NCBI GenBank assembly: GCA_021160885.1
Contig: JAGHBR010000088.1
Coordinates: 1-10,588, forward strand
DNA length: 10,588 nucleotides
Source: Caldisericaceae bacterium
Lineage (GTDB): Bacteria > Calditrichota > Calditrichia > Calditrichales > Calditrichaceae
Direction of reading: 5' to 3'
The position numbers and the translations under genes were made by a program. Position 1 is the stretch's first letter; each line of letters starts with the position of its first letter. The notes beneath the pieces are model-generated. The model did not search any database, had not been told where the DNA came from, and worked only from the letters and a program-made list of their open reading frames with translations. Positions 1 to 7,132 of this stretch are shown here, piece after piece.

Positions 1-2
1 AT

Positions 3-413
3 CATATTGTTAGCCCAAAAGCGTTGCAAAGAATTATTTTTGCTGAAGATCAGCGAAATCTTTTGTTGGTCGATCCTGATGTGGAACGCATTTTTGATAT
101 TGATGATGCCACTAAAGTTCAGTTAAAAGAAGAAAAAATCAAAAATATCGGCAAAGAGCTTAAATCTTACAATGGCATCGACTGTGGCATTTTTAAATTA
201 AAACCGGACTTTTACCAGGCCATGCGTCGGCAACTGGAAATGGGTAAAGAATCGATCAGCGCGGCCGTGCAAAAGTTGATTGAAATGGACGACATGGCGG
301 CTGTTTTTATGAAAGCGGATGAATGGTGGATTGACATAGACACCCCGGAAGCATTTGATTTTGCCAGTAAAAATTTAAATAAATTCATTGGACAACATGA
401 ACCAGTAGGTTAA
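3..413 (+). CDS. Nucleotidyltransferase, C-terminal part (CTP:inositol-1-phosphate cytidylyltransferase-like), 5' truncated
   Basis: The reading frame is open to the left edge of the window (first in-frame residues HIVSPKALQR), so the true start lies outside; a TTG at position 24 is only an internal codon. What remains (about 136 residues) is the second half of an NTP-transferase Rossmann domain. It has LLVDPD, then FDIDDATKV, the segment YNGIDCGIFKL typical of the acceptor side of the active site, and the closing WWIDIDTPEAFDFA, where the Asp residues and the TPE are family hallmarks. The closest family I recognise is the IPCT domain that makes CDP-inositol for di-myo-inositol phosphate, a solute of hyperthermophiles; related phosphocholine or sugar-phosphate nucleotidyltransferases are alternatives. 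The protein stops directly after this domain, so no fused CDP-alcohol phosphotransferase (DIPP synthase) domain follows here. It converges on the superoxide dismutase gene. Confidence 0.7.
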   Translation, partial: HIVSPKALQRIIFAEDQRNLLLVDPDVERIFDIDDATKVQLKEEKIKNIGKELKSYNGIDCGIFKLKPDFYQAMRRQLEMGKESISAAVQKLIEMDDMAAVFMKADEWWIDIDTPEAFDFASKNLNKFIGQHEPVG

Positions 414-444
414 AAAATAAAAAGCCGGCCGCTAATGGCCGACT
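411..444 (-). terminator. Intrinsic terminator of the superoxide dismutase gene
   Basis: A hairpin with an 8-base stem (423-430 with 437-444, one C-A mismatch, core CGGCC/GGCCG) and a 6-base loop GCTAAT. Read on the minus strand it is followed at once by a T-rich tract (complement of the A-run at 411-422), the classical Rho-independent layout, about 57 bases after the dismutase stop codon. On the plus strand the hairpin is not followed by a T-run, so it should serve the minus-strand gene mainly. The A/T tract includes the stop codon of the upstream plus-strand gene, so the two convergent units share this site. Confidence 0.75.
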
Positions 445-500
445 CTATGGGTTTTAGGGAAGGGCATGTTTGATTAATATCAATTCCGTTGTTTTAAAAA

Positions 501-1226
501 TTATTTCCTTAGTTCCAAAATATTTTGCCAGACTTGTTCCCAGTTGACAATATTCCACCAGGCTTCAATGTAAGCGGCCCGTTTATTTTCGTACTGCAGG
601 TAGTAAGCATGTTCCCACACATCAATGCCCATTACCGGGGTGGAGCCCCATGGAGAAAGTTTCTGTTGATTCTCTGCCTGCAAAACGATCAGCCGGTCGT
701 CTGCCGGTCGGTAATGTAGTAATCCCCAGCCGCTGCCTTCCACGTTTTTAGCTGCTGCTGAAAATTGTGCTTTAAAGGCATCGAAACTGCCAAAATCACG
801 TTCAATCATTTTAAGCAGTTCACCTTTTGGTTTACCACCGCCACCTTTACCGGCCGGAGCCATTACCTTCCAGAACATGGAATGCAAGAAATGTCCGCCG
901 CCATTAAATGCCGCCTTTCGCGACCAGTACTGAATCAGGCTGTAATCACCTGTTGCTCGGGCCCTGGCCAATTCTTTTTCTGCTTTATTAAGTCCTTTAA
1001 TGTAACCTGCATGGTGTTTGTCATGATGCAATTCCATGATGCGCTTACTTATGTAAGGCTCCAGGGCATCGTAAGCATAGGGTAGTGGGGGCAATTTGTG
1101 TTCCGTAAGCTTTCCGCTTACCTGTTCCTGTCCTGATTCTATATTGGCCGCCATCACATTTGGAGCCAAAGCGCTACTGGCCATTACAGCAGCCCCGACT
1201 TTTAAAAAATTTCTTCGGTTAGGCAT
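501..1226 (-). CDS. Tat-exported superoxide dismutase, Mn-type (Fe/Mn family)
   Basis: A 241-residue protein that dismutates superoxide to hydrogen peroxide and oxygen. Residues 1-27 are a twin-arginine signal (RRNFLK at 4-9, hydrophobic stretch, AxA-like end near NVMAA), so the metal-loaded folded enzyme should be exported to the cell envelope. The mature part is a complete Fe/Mn SOD. Metal ligands by alignment to E. coli SodA are His67, His115, Asp202 and His206 (DVWEH). The second-sphere Tyr75 and His71 lie in HHDKHHAGY. Gly111 at the position that is Gln in FeSOD, together with Gln187 in the C-terminal domain, indicates the Mn-type arrangement; cambialistic use cannot be excluded. GHFLHSMFW resembles archaeal and thermophile SODs rather than GHANHSLFW of E. 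coli. The start is supported by AAGGAG (minus strand, 1233-1238) six bases ahead. It is monocistronic, with its own terminator. Confidence 0.93.
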   Translation of the reverse strand: MPNRRNFLKVGAAVMASSALAPNVMAANIESGQEQVSGKLTEHKLPPLPYAYDALEPYISKRIMELHHDKHHAGYIKGLNKAEKELARARATGDYSLIQYWSRKAAFNGGGHFLHSMFWKVMAPAGKGGGGKPKGELLKMIERDFGSFDAFKAQFSAAAKNVEGSGWGLLHYRPADDRLIVLQAENQQKLSPWGSTPVMGIDVWEHAYYLQYENKRAAYIEAWWNIVNWEQVWQNILELRK

Positions 1227-1588
1227 GAGTTTCTCCTTATTTTTTTTAACGTTATTTTAAACAAGAAGGAGAAGAAAAAAATTCCCGAAATTTATCACGG
1301 TAAAAGTCAAGCTGATGATCTCTTGCAGTTGGTACAGAATAGTGGGGCCAGGATTAGCGCAGTTGAAAAATTATTTTAAATGTAATCTTTGAAAAAATCG
1401 GGGATTTTCCTAACCTGTCAACTTAGGGATTGCCGCCTGCGTGGGAATGACATTCTTAATGAATTTGTCATAGGTATCTTGAATATTTAACCAACTTAAC
1501 AACTTTAGTAAAAATCTTGTTTTTGGTTGCATGCTAACGATTATTTTTCGAAATTATTTATTAATTAAAATTGACAGGGAGTTTGTAA
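1227..1588. other. Divergent intergenic region between dismutase and M64 peptidase genes
   Basis: These 362 bases separate two divergently transcribed genes and should hold both promoters. Visible items are the dismutase ribosome binding site (1233-1238, minus), a minus-strand TTGACT around 1304-1309 without a convincing -10 partner, a palindromic repeat at 1427-1451, a plus-strand TTGTTT (1517-1522) with only a poor ATTATT -10 at 17-base spacing, and AGGGAG at 1576-1581 as ribosome binding site of the M64 gene. The last 60 bases are very AT-rich. No gene with a usable start was found; a protein-like open stretch at 1281-1379 lacks a start codon. Confidence 0.5.
1427..1451. repeat. Decayed dispersed palindromic repeat (ATTCCC...GGGAAT type)
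   Basis: The stretch ATTGCCGC (1429-1436), loop CTGC, GTGGGAAT (1441-1448), followed by GAC, is a near copy of the short palindrome GTCATTCCCGCGCAGGCGGGAAT that occurs scattered in many unrelated bacterial genomes. The stem is 8 bases with two mismatches (a C-C and an A-C pair when read on the minus strand), so this copy looks degenerate. It is more GC-rich than its surroundings. The identification is from memory of the repeat consensus; counting copies in the whole genome would settle it. Confidence 0.5.
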
Positions 1589-3049
1589 ATGTTTAAAAAA
1601 TTTGTTTTACTATTCCTGCTAATTCCTCTGTTTTTAAGTGCGCAAGTTAATTTTCGGCAATTTTTTGCTGACAGTACGCTACGTATCGATTATTACCATA
1701 TTGGGGATGCTGCACAGGAGATGATCACCATTGATCAGTACTATTTACAGCCTTACTGGTCGGGTAGTTTACAACATTTAATCGATCCCTTTGACAACGG
1801 AAAATATTACATTCAAGTCTTTGATTCGGTTACAAAACAGGTAATCTTCTCCCGCGGTTTTAACTCCTATTTTGGCGAATATCAGACCACCAGTCAGGCT
1901 AAAAAGGGGATTAAACGTACGTATCACGAATCTGCCTTAATCCCTTTCCCCAAAGTACCGGTTGTGTTTCGTTTGTTCGCCAGAGACCGTCAAAACAAAT
2001 TAAATCTTATATTTGAACAAACCATTGATCTGCAAAAGATTCAAATCAGCAAAGAAAACCGAGCTGCCGGCGCCATTGTTTTTAAATCCCATTATTCTGG
2101 GGATCCGCATAAAAAAGCAGATATTGTCTTTCTGTCCGAAGGGTATACGGTTAAGGACAGTTTAAAATTTAAAAATGATTTGCAACGTTACACCAGAGTT
2201 TTACTCAACAAAGAGCCTTTTAAATCGTACCAGGGAAAAATTAACATTTACGGAGTTTTTAAACCATCGGCGGAAAGCTTTTGTGACGAACCGACGCACG
2301 AAAAATTCCGAAACACACTTTTAAACTGCACCTTCAATTCCATGGGCTCTTACCGCTACCTGTTAACTGAAGACAACCGGACCATGCAGGATTTAGCTTC
2401 GGCTGTACCGCACGATGCCATCATCATTATGGTCAATCAACAACGTTATGGTGGCGGAGGCATTTACAATTTTTACATGGATTTTACCACCGACAATCTG
2501 TACAGTGAAAATGTGTTTATCCATGAATTTGGTCATTCCTTTGCCGGTTTGGCCGATGAGTACTACGCTTCCAGCACGGCTTACGATGAATTTTACCCAC
2601 CCGGTGTAGAACCTACCGAACCCAATATTACTCGTTTGCTGGATCCTCAAAACCTAAAGTGGAAAAAGCTGGTGGAACCCGGCACGCCCATTCCTACGCC
2701 CTGGCGCAAACAGGAGTTTGATCAATTACAGATCGATTATCAGAAAAAGCGCCAGAGGCTGAACCAGGAGATTGCTGAGTTAAACAAGACCAAGGCCGAT
2801 TCAGCTCTTCTGGCTGCAAAGAAAAAGGAAGCCGATGATTTAGCAAAAGCTTTCAACCAAAAGGTAGATGAAATTTTACATAAGGATCAATATTCCGGCA
2901 AGGTCGGCGCTTTTGAAGGCGCTGGCTACCTGTCCACGGGAATGTACCGGCCCATGCTGGATTGTGTCATGTTTCGCAATGGAGACAAGCCCTTTTGTCA
3001 GGTATGTGCCCAGCGAATTCGGGAAGTTATTGAATTTTTGAGTGAGTAA
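1589..3049 (+). CDS. Secreted M64-family zinc metallopeptidase (IgA peptidase M64)
   Basis: A 486-residue protein with an N-terminal signal peptide (residues 1-18, FVLLFLLIPLFLSA), so it is secreted or periplasmic. Residues about 25-150 match the beta-rich N-terminal domain found in front of M64 peptidases. The catalytic domain starts near 160 and carries HEFGHSFAGLADEY at 312-325: His312 and His316 bind zinc, Glu313 is the general base, and Asp323 is the probable third ligand. The C-terminal end has the conserved block GAGYLSTGMYRPMLDC (445-459) and FCQVC (469-473), with Cys459, Cys470 and Cys473. Between about 375 and 430 lies a highly charged Lys/Glu-rich helical segment that looks like a coiled-coil insertion. 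AGGGAG at 1576-1581 precedes the ATG by seven bases. It is first in a four-gene cluster; the next start lies 16 bases after its stop. The in vivo substrate is unknown, and the IgA name reflects the founder enzyme only. Confidence 0.9.
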   Translation: MFKKFVLLFLLIPLFLSAQVNFRQFFADSTLRIDYYHIGDAAQEMITIDQYYLQPYWSGSLQHLIDPFDNGKYYIQVFDSVTKQVIFSRGFNSYFGEYQTTSQAKKGIKRTYHESALIPFPKVPVVFRLFARDRQNKLNLIFEQTIDLQKIQISKENRAAGAIVFKSHYSGDPHKKADIVFLSEGYTVKDSLKFKNDLQRYTRVLLNKEPFKSYQGKINIYGVFKPSAESFCDEPTHEKFRNTLLNCTFNSMGSYRYLLTEDNRTMQDLASAVPHDAIIIMVNQQRYGGGGIYNFYMDFTTDNLYSENVFIHEFGHSFAGLADEYYASSTAYDEFYPPGVEPTEPNITRLLDPQNLKWKKLVEPGTPIPTPWRKQEFDQLQIDYQKKRQRLNQEIAELNKTKADSALLAAKKKEADDLAKAFNQKVDEILHKDQYSGKVGAFEGAGYLSTGMYRPMLDCVMFRNGDKPFCQVCAQRIREVIEFLSE

Positions 3050-3065
3050 AATCTGGAAAAGAGAT

Positions 3066-4295
3066 ATGTCTAAAGTTTATGATGTTGTCATTGTGGGAGG
3101 TGGTCCGGCTGGTTCGGCTGCTGCCCTTTTTTGTGCGCGTAAAGGTCTTGAAGTCTGCTTGATTGAAAAAGCACAATTTCCACGGGATAAAATTTGTGGC
3201 GATGCCATTTCAGGCAAATCTATGACTATTCTAAAAGAATTGGAATTGTTGGAAGAAGTGGTTGCCCTGCCTTCGGCAAAGATCGAGGCCATCACTTTCG
3301 GCAATCCGGATCACGACACGGTGACCATTCCTTTGTTGGGAGATAAGCGGCAGGGCATTCCACCAGGCCTGGTCATTTCAAGAAAAATGTTCGATAACTT
3401 TCTTTTTCAAAAAGCTCGAAAAGAGGTTGCCACGGTTTTTGAAGGCTATCAGGTAAATCAGCTGATTTTTGACGGACAACAGGTGGTTGGCGTAAATGCT
3501 AAAAGCGGTAGCCTTAACCACACCATTTCCATTTTAGGCAAAGTAATCGTCGGGGCGGATGGCTTTAATTCAGTCGTGGCGCGGCAAACCGGATTGTACG
3601 AATACGATCCGGCGCATTGGGTGGTCGCTTTGCGCCAGTATTATAAAAATGTTAAAGGATTGAATCAGAAAATCGAATTACATTACATCGACGAAGTGCA
3701 GCCAGGTTACCTGTGGCTGTTTCCGGCAGGCGATAATTTGGCCAATATTGGCATTGGAATGCTGCACAAAAGTCTGAAAAAGCGTAAAGTTCAACTAGCG
3801 GCTGCCATGAAAAAGGCCATTGAAAGTCCTTTTTTGGCTGATCGTTTTGCTGAGGCTAAGCCGTTGGAAGAGCCGGTGGGCTGGAATCTGCCTGTAGGCA
3901 GCAAGCACCGTAAAAATTACGGCGCCGGTTTTCTGCTTTTGGGAGATGCTGCCGGTTTAATTGATCCTTTTACGGGTGAAGGCATCGGCAATGCACTTTA
4001 TTCTGCCATGATTGCTTCTGAAACCATTGCTAAAGCCATTAAAGCGAATGATTTTAGCGAGGCTTTTTTAAGCCAGTACGACAAAAATTTGTGGCAGGCC
4101 CTGGGCGACGAATTGCAGGTCAGCGCCAAGCTGCAAAAAATTGGGCGCATTCGACCGCTGTTAAATTTTGTTATTAAAAAAGCGGCTCGCAGTAATCATG
4201 TACGTGAAATTATCAGTGGTATGATGGCCAACCAGATTCCCAAAACCGAGTTTGCTAATCCATTGTTTTATTTTAAATTATTTTTAAGCAAGTAG
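3066..4295 (+). CDS. Geranylgeranyl reductase family FAD-dependent oxidoreductase
   Basis: A 409-residue flavoprotein of the p-hydroxybenzoate hydroxylase fold, geranylgeranyl-reductase group. These enzymes saturate double bonds of isoprenoid chains in lipids, quinones or chlorophyll side chains. Seen in the sequence: the dinucleotide-binding GGGPAGS at 11-17 after the first beta strand; PRDKICGDAISG (about 40-50), the P-x-x-K-x-CG signature of this subfamily; GADGFNS at about 163-169; and the second FAD motif GDAAGLIDPFTGEGIG at 293-308. There is no signal peptide or clear membrane span. I chose the ATG at 3066 because it places the GGGPAG loop at the usual distance from the N-terminus; an in-frame GTG at 3042 overlaps the M64 stop and has no ribosome binding site. 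The context (peptidases, lipoate ligase) does not reveal the substrate; menaquinone or membrane-lipid side chains are plausible. Confidence 0.88.
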   Translation: MSKVYDVVIVGGGPAGSAAALFCARKGLEVCLIEKAQFPRDKICGDAISGKSMTILKELELLEEVVALPSAKIEAITFGNPDHDTVTIPLLGDKRQGIPPGLVISRKMFDNFLFQKARKEVATVFEGYQVNQLIFDGQQVVGVNAKSGSLNHTISILGKVIVGADGFNSVVARQTGLYEYDPAHWVVALRQYYKNVKGLNQKIELHYIDEVQPGYLWLFPAGDNLANIGIGMLHKSLKKRKVQLAAAMKKAIESPFLADRFAEAKPLEEPVGWNLPVGSKHRKNYGAGFLLLGDAAGLIDPFTGEGIGNALYSAMIASETIAKAIKANDFSEAFLSQYDKNLWQALGDELQVSAKLQKIGRIRPLLNFVIKKAARSNHVREIISGMMANQIPKTEFANPLFYFKLFLSK

Positions 4296-4327
4296 TAATA
4301 TATGTAGGAAAAAAAGAGGTGACGTTT

Positions 4328-6004
4328 ATGAAATGGGGACTGCTTTTAATTTTAGGCTTTGCCATCTTAATGACAACGGCCTGTCAGCCCAAAAAAGAAA
4401 ATCCGGAAGCTGCTAAATTGCGAAAAATGATTGCTCAATTTTCACCGGTAGAGATTAAATACGACCATTCTTTGCTCGATGAACGCAAACAAAAAGTAGT
4501 AGAAAATCTTTACCATGCAGCCAGGATCATCGATGAAATCTTCCTGGATCAGGTGTACGCTAAAAATTTTCAAATTCGCAAACAATTGCAGGAATCAACT
4601 GATCCGCTGGACAAATTACGTCTTGAATATTTTAATATTATGTTTGGCCCTTTCGATCGTTTAAACCACAACAAGCCTTTTATTGGCAATGAACCAAAGC
4701 CCAAAGGCGCTAATTTTTACCCTGCCGACATGACGCGTCAGGAGTTCGAAAATTGGCTCAAACAGCATCCTGAAGATGAGGCTGCGTTTACTTCGGAAAG
4801 AACCATGATTCGCAGGCAAGATGGGAAATTAGTGGCAATTCCTTATTCGGAATATTACAAAGACCAGTTAATCAGGGCTGCGGACTATTTGAAAAAAGCA
4901 GCCCAATTTGCCGATAATCCTTCTTTAAAAAAGTATCTGCAATTGCGGGCCAAAGCCTTTTTATCGAATGATTATTTCGAAAGTGATATGGCCTGGATGG
5001 ACCTTAAAGATCACACTATTGAAGTCATTATTGGGCCATACGAAGTTTACGAAGACGAACTGTTCAATTACAAAGCGTCGTTTGAAGCTTTTATCACACT
5101 TCGTGATCCGCAAGAAAGCAAAAAATTAGAGAAGTTTGCTTCTTACCTAAACGATATGGAGCGCAACCTGCCGATTCCTGATGCCTACAAAAATTTTAAC
5201 CGCGGTTCGGAATCTCCTATTATAGTGGTGCAGGAAATCTTTTCAGCAGGCGATACCAAAGCCGGTGTTCAAACCCTGGCCTTCAATTTGCCAAATGACG
5301 AACGCGTGCGCGAGGCCAAAGGTTCCAAGAAAGTAATGCTTAAAAATCTGCACGAGGCAAAGTTTGAAAAGTTGTTAAAGCCCATCGCCGAAAAAGTGCT
5401 TTATCCGGAGCAGTTGCCGCTGGTCACATTTGATGCCTTCTTCAATCACACTTTAATGCATGAAATTTCACACGGATTGGGACCGGGCAAAATTGTTTTG
5501 AATGGTCGCAAAACCGAAGTAAAAAAAGAATTAAAAGAAACTTACTCCAGCATCGAAGAGTGTAAAGCCGATGTGCTGGGCATGTACAATAATTTGTTCA
5601 TGATCGAAAAAGGCGTTTACCCGCCATCGTTGGAAAAAGAGATTTACGCTACCTTTTTAGCGGGAATTTTCCGCTCCATTCGCTTTGGCATTAATGAAGC
5701 TCATGGCGCAGGTAATGCCTTGATTTTTAATTACCTAATGGAAAAAGGCGCCTACGAGTACGATCCGGCAAGCCATCTGGTTAAAGTCAATTTTGAAAAG
5801 ATCAAAGATGGCGTTCGTGATCTGGCCAATAAATTACTCACCATTCAAGCAACGGGCGATTACCAGGGGGCAAAGGAATTGTTAAAGAAATACGCCGTGG
5901 AATCGGAACCGATGATGGTTATGCGCGCCAAATTAAGTGAGTTGCCGGTGGATATTCGTCCTGTTTTTCGGCTTGAAAAAGAATTGGGGAATCAGGCAAA
6001 CTGA
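4328..6004 (+). CDS. Dipeptidyl peptidase III (M49), lipoprotein, HEISH zinc motif
   Basis: A 558-residue zinc exopeptidase that removes dipeptides from peptide N-termini. The N-terminus (KWGLLLILGFAILMTTAC) is a lipoprotein signal with the likely lipidated Cys19, placing it at the envelope, whereas most family members are cytosolic. The zinc site is HEISH at 378-382 with EECKAD at 410-415 supplying the third ligand. This differs from the HEXXGH of human, yeast and Bacteroides DPP III. The downstream EAHGAGN (about 457-463) and the earlier GPYEVYEDELFNYKA are further family blocks. It is clearly shorter than the roughly 670-740 residues of classical members. From memory the characterised Caldithrix abyssi DPP III has exactly this HEISH motif, so I regard this as that gene or a close ortholog. 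The ATG at 4328 follows AGAGGTGA (4315-4322); a GTG at 4319 lies within that ribosome binding site. The stop overlaps the next start (TGATG). Confidence 0.9.
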   Translation: MKWGLLLILGFAILMTTACQPKKENPEAAKLRKMIAQFSPVEIKYDHSLLDERKQKVVENLYHAARIIDEIFLDQVYAKNFQIRKQLQESTDPLDKLRLEYFNIMFGPFDRLNHNKPFIGNEPKPKGANFYPADMTRQEFENWLKQHPEDEAAFTSERTMIRRQDGKLVAIPYSEYYKDQLIRAADYLKKAAQFADNPSLKKYLQLRAKAFLSNDYFESDMAWMDLKDHTIEVIIGPYEVYEDELFNYKASFEAFITLRDPQESKKLEKFASYLNDMERNLPIPDAYKNFNRGSESPIIVVQEIFSAGDTKAGVQTLAFNLPNDERVREAKGSKKVMLKNLHEAKFEKLLKPIAEKVLYPEQLPLVTFDAFFNHTLMHEISHGLGPGKIVLNGRKTEVKKELKETYSSIEECKADVLGMYNNLFMIEKGVYPPSLEKEIYATFLAGIFRSIRFGINEAHGAGNALIFNYLMEKGAYEYDPASHLVKVNFEKIKDGVRDLANKLLTIQATGDYQGAKELLKKYAVESEPMMVMRAKLSELPVDIRPVFRLEKELGNQAN

Positions 6005-7005
6005 TGCTTCAGCATTTTAACCAGGATTGGGTTGTCCTGGAAAATCAGGGCAACCTTGATCCTGCTATTAATCTGGCTATTGAAGAGTTTGCTGTTCGCC
6101 ACTTACCAGATGCTCATTCTTACATTTTTATTTAAAGAAATCGGCCTTCCGTAATTATCGGACGTCACCAAAATATTGTGTTAGAAGTCAATTTGCCTTA
6201 TTGCTGGCAACATGCGATACCTGTCTTCCGTCGGATTTCTGGTGATGGAGTGGTGTTCCATGATGAAGGTAATTTGAATTTGAGCTTCATTACTCAATAC
6301 ACTTTAAAAAACTTTAATCAGTATCGAAGCTTTCTGGAACCGGTTTTAAATTATTTAAAATCGATAGGTATTTCATTAACGATTGATCAGCGTAATAACT
6401 TGCGGTTAGGTTCGAAAAAGGTGTCGGGCAATGCCCAGTTTACCAGTCGTAACCGCATGCTGAGCCATGGAACGCTGCTCATTAATAGTGATCTGAAACG
6501 ACTTAAACAGACTTTAAAAAAATCAAAACCATTGATGATGCAGGTAGAATCCCGTGCTACTTCATCGGTTCGTAGTTCAGTTACCAATATTGCTGTGCAG
6601 ATTGAAACACCGCTGGAGGTAGAACAAATTGCTAAAGATTTAAAGGAAGTTTTTGGTGGGCAAAATTTTGCGGCTTACCAATTTACTGAAGCGGAATGGC
6701 AAAAAATTGTACAATTAGCAAACCCAAAATATCATTCCTTCCAGTGGACGGTGGCCGAATCTCCTCCATTGAAAATCGAGAAAAGAATTAAATTGGCATC
6801 TGATGTCATTCATCTACGTTATGAATTGCAAGAGGGAATTTTTAAAAAGGTTGAAATTTTTGACAGAGAATTTGAGTTTCTGAAAGAAATGTTTGAAGGG
6901 CAAAAGTTGAGTGAGGAATTGTGGCGTAAAATTGAAACCATTTTAGCTGACTTGTCGGTTGAAAGAAGACTGAAAATGGAACAGTTCATTAACTACTTCT
7001 TTTAA
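6004..7005 (+). pseudogene. Lipoate-protein ligase A-like gene interrupted by an in-frame TAA
   Basis: Read from the ATG at 6004 (overlapping the DPP III stop as TGATG), the frame encodes a typical LplA N-terminus, then hits TAA at 6133-6135 (codon 44). It continues in the same frame, without a shift, to 7005. Immediately after the stop comes RNRPSVIIGRHQN, the conserved LplA motif that is normally continuous with the preceding strand; TAA probably replaced an aromatic codon such as TAT or TAC. Downstream the fold is well kept: RRISGDGVVFHDEGNLN, KKVSGNAQ with the lipoyl-AMP Lys (about residue 139 in the full frame), HGTLL, SSVRSSVTN, and a recognisable C-terminal accessory region. The Gly-rich loop reads SGDG where the family has SGGG, a second suspicious change at 6244-6246. 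A restart at GTG 6178 would lose the GRHQN motif and has no ribosome binding site. It is most likely a young pseudogene; a sequencing error is the alternative. Confidence 0.8.
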
Positions 7006-7063
7006 CAGGTGATTAAATAGTAACTATTTGAAAACAAAAGCATTTGAGCTTTAATGAAATTTT

Positions 7064-7092
7064 TTGTGTTAAATTGTTCAATTTGTTTTAAT
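7064..7092 (+). promoter_or_regulatory. Candidate promoter with palindromic operator ahead of the metal chaperone
   Basis: TTGTGT (7064-7069) and TTTAAT (7087-7092, five of six to TATAAT) are spaced 17 bases apart, about 40 bases before the start at 7133. The spacer holds a perfect inverted repeat AAATTG-TT-CAATTT (7071-7084), a position where a repressor or MerR-like activator could sit. The wider gap 7006-7132 also has two weak hairpins, AAATAG/CTATTT (7015-7029) and AAAGC/GCTTT (7037-7052), which could end the preceding transcript but lack a proper T-run. All of this is AT-rich, so chance matches are possible. Confidence 0.35.
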
Positions 7093-7132
7093 GTGAAGAG
7101 ATCGAAATATTGAAAAAGCAAAAAGAGGAAAT

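Noticed and set aside
525..1085. Plus-strand open frames opposite the superoxide dismutase
   Set aside because: These are shadows of the dismutase codons with no recognisable family and no ribosome binding sites.
1281..1379. Protein-like open stretch (IPEIYHGKSQADDLLQ and on) in the gap before the M64 gene
   Set aside because: The frame has no ATG, GTG or TTG start; an ATT after an AAGGAG-like site would be needed. At 32 codons with no recognised family it could be a gene relic, but this is not supported.
3042..3065. GTG start for the flavoprotein overlapping the M64 stop
   Set aside because: There is no ribosome binding site, and the added residues SKIWKRD precede a normal N-terminus at the ATG 3066.
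4319..4327. GTG start for DPP III
   Set aside because: This GTG is part of the AGAGGTGA ribosome binding site that serves the ATG at 4328.
6178..7005. An independent functional gene starting at GTG 6178
   Set aside because: It is the in-frame remainder of a lipoate ligase, lacks a ribosome binding site and would miss the GRHQN motif.
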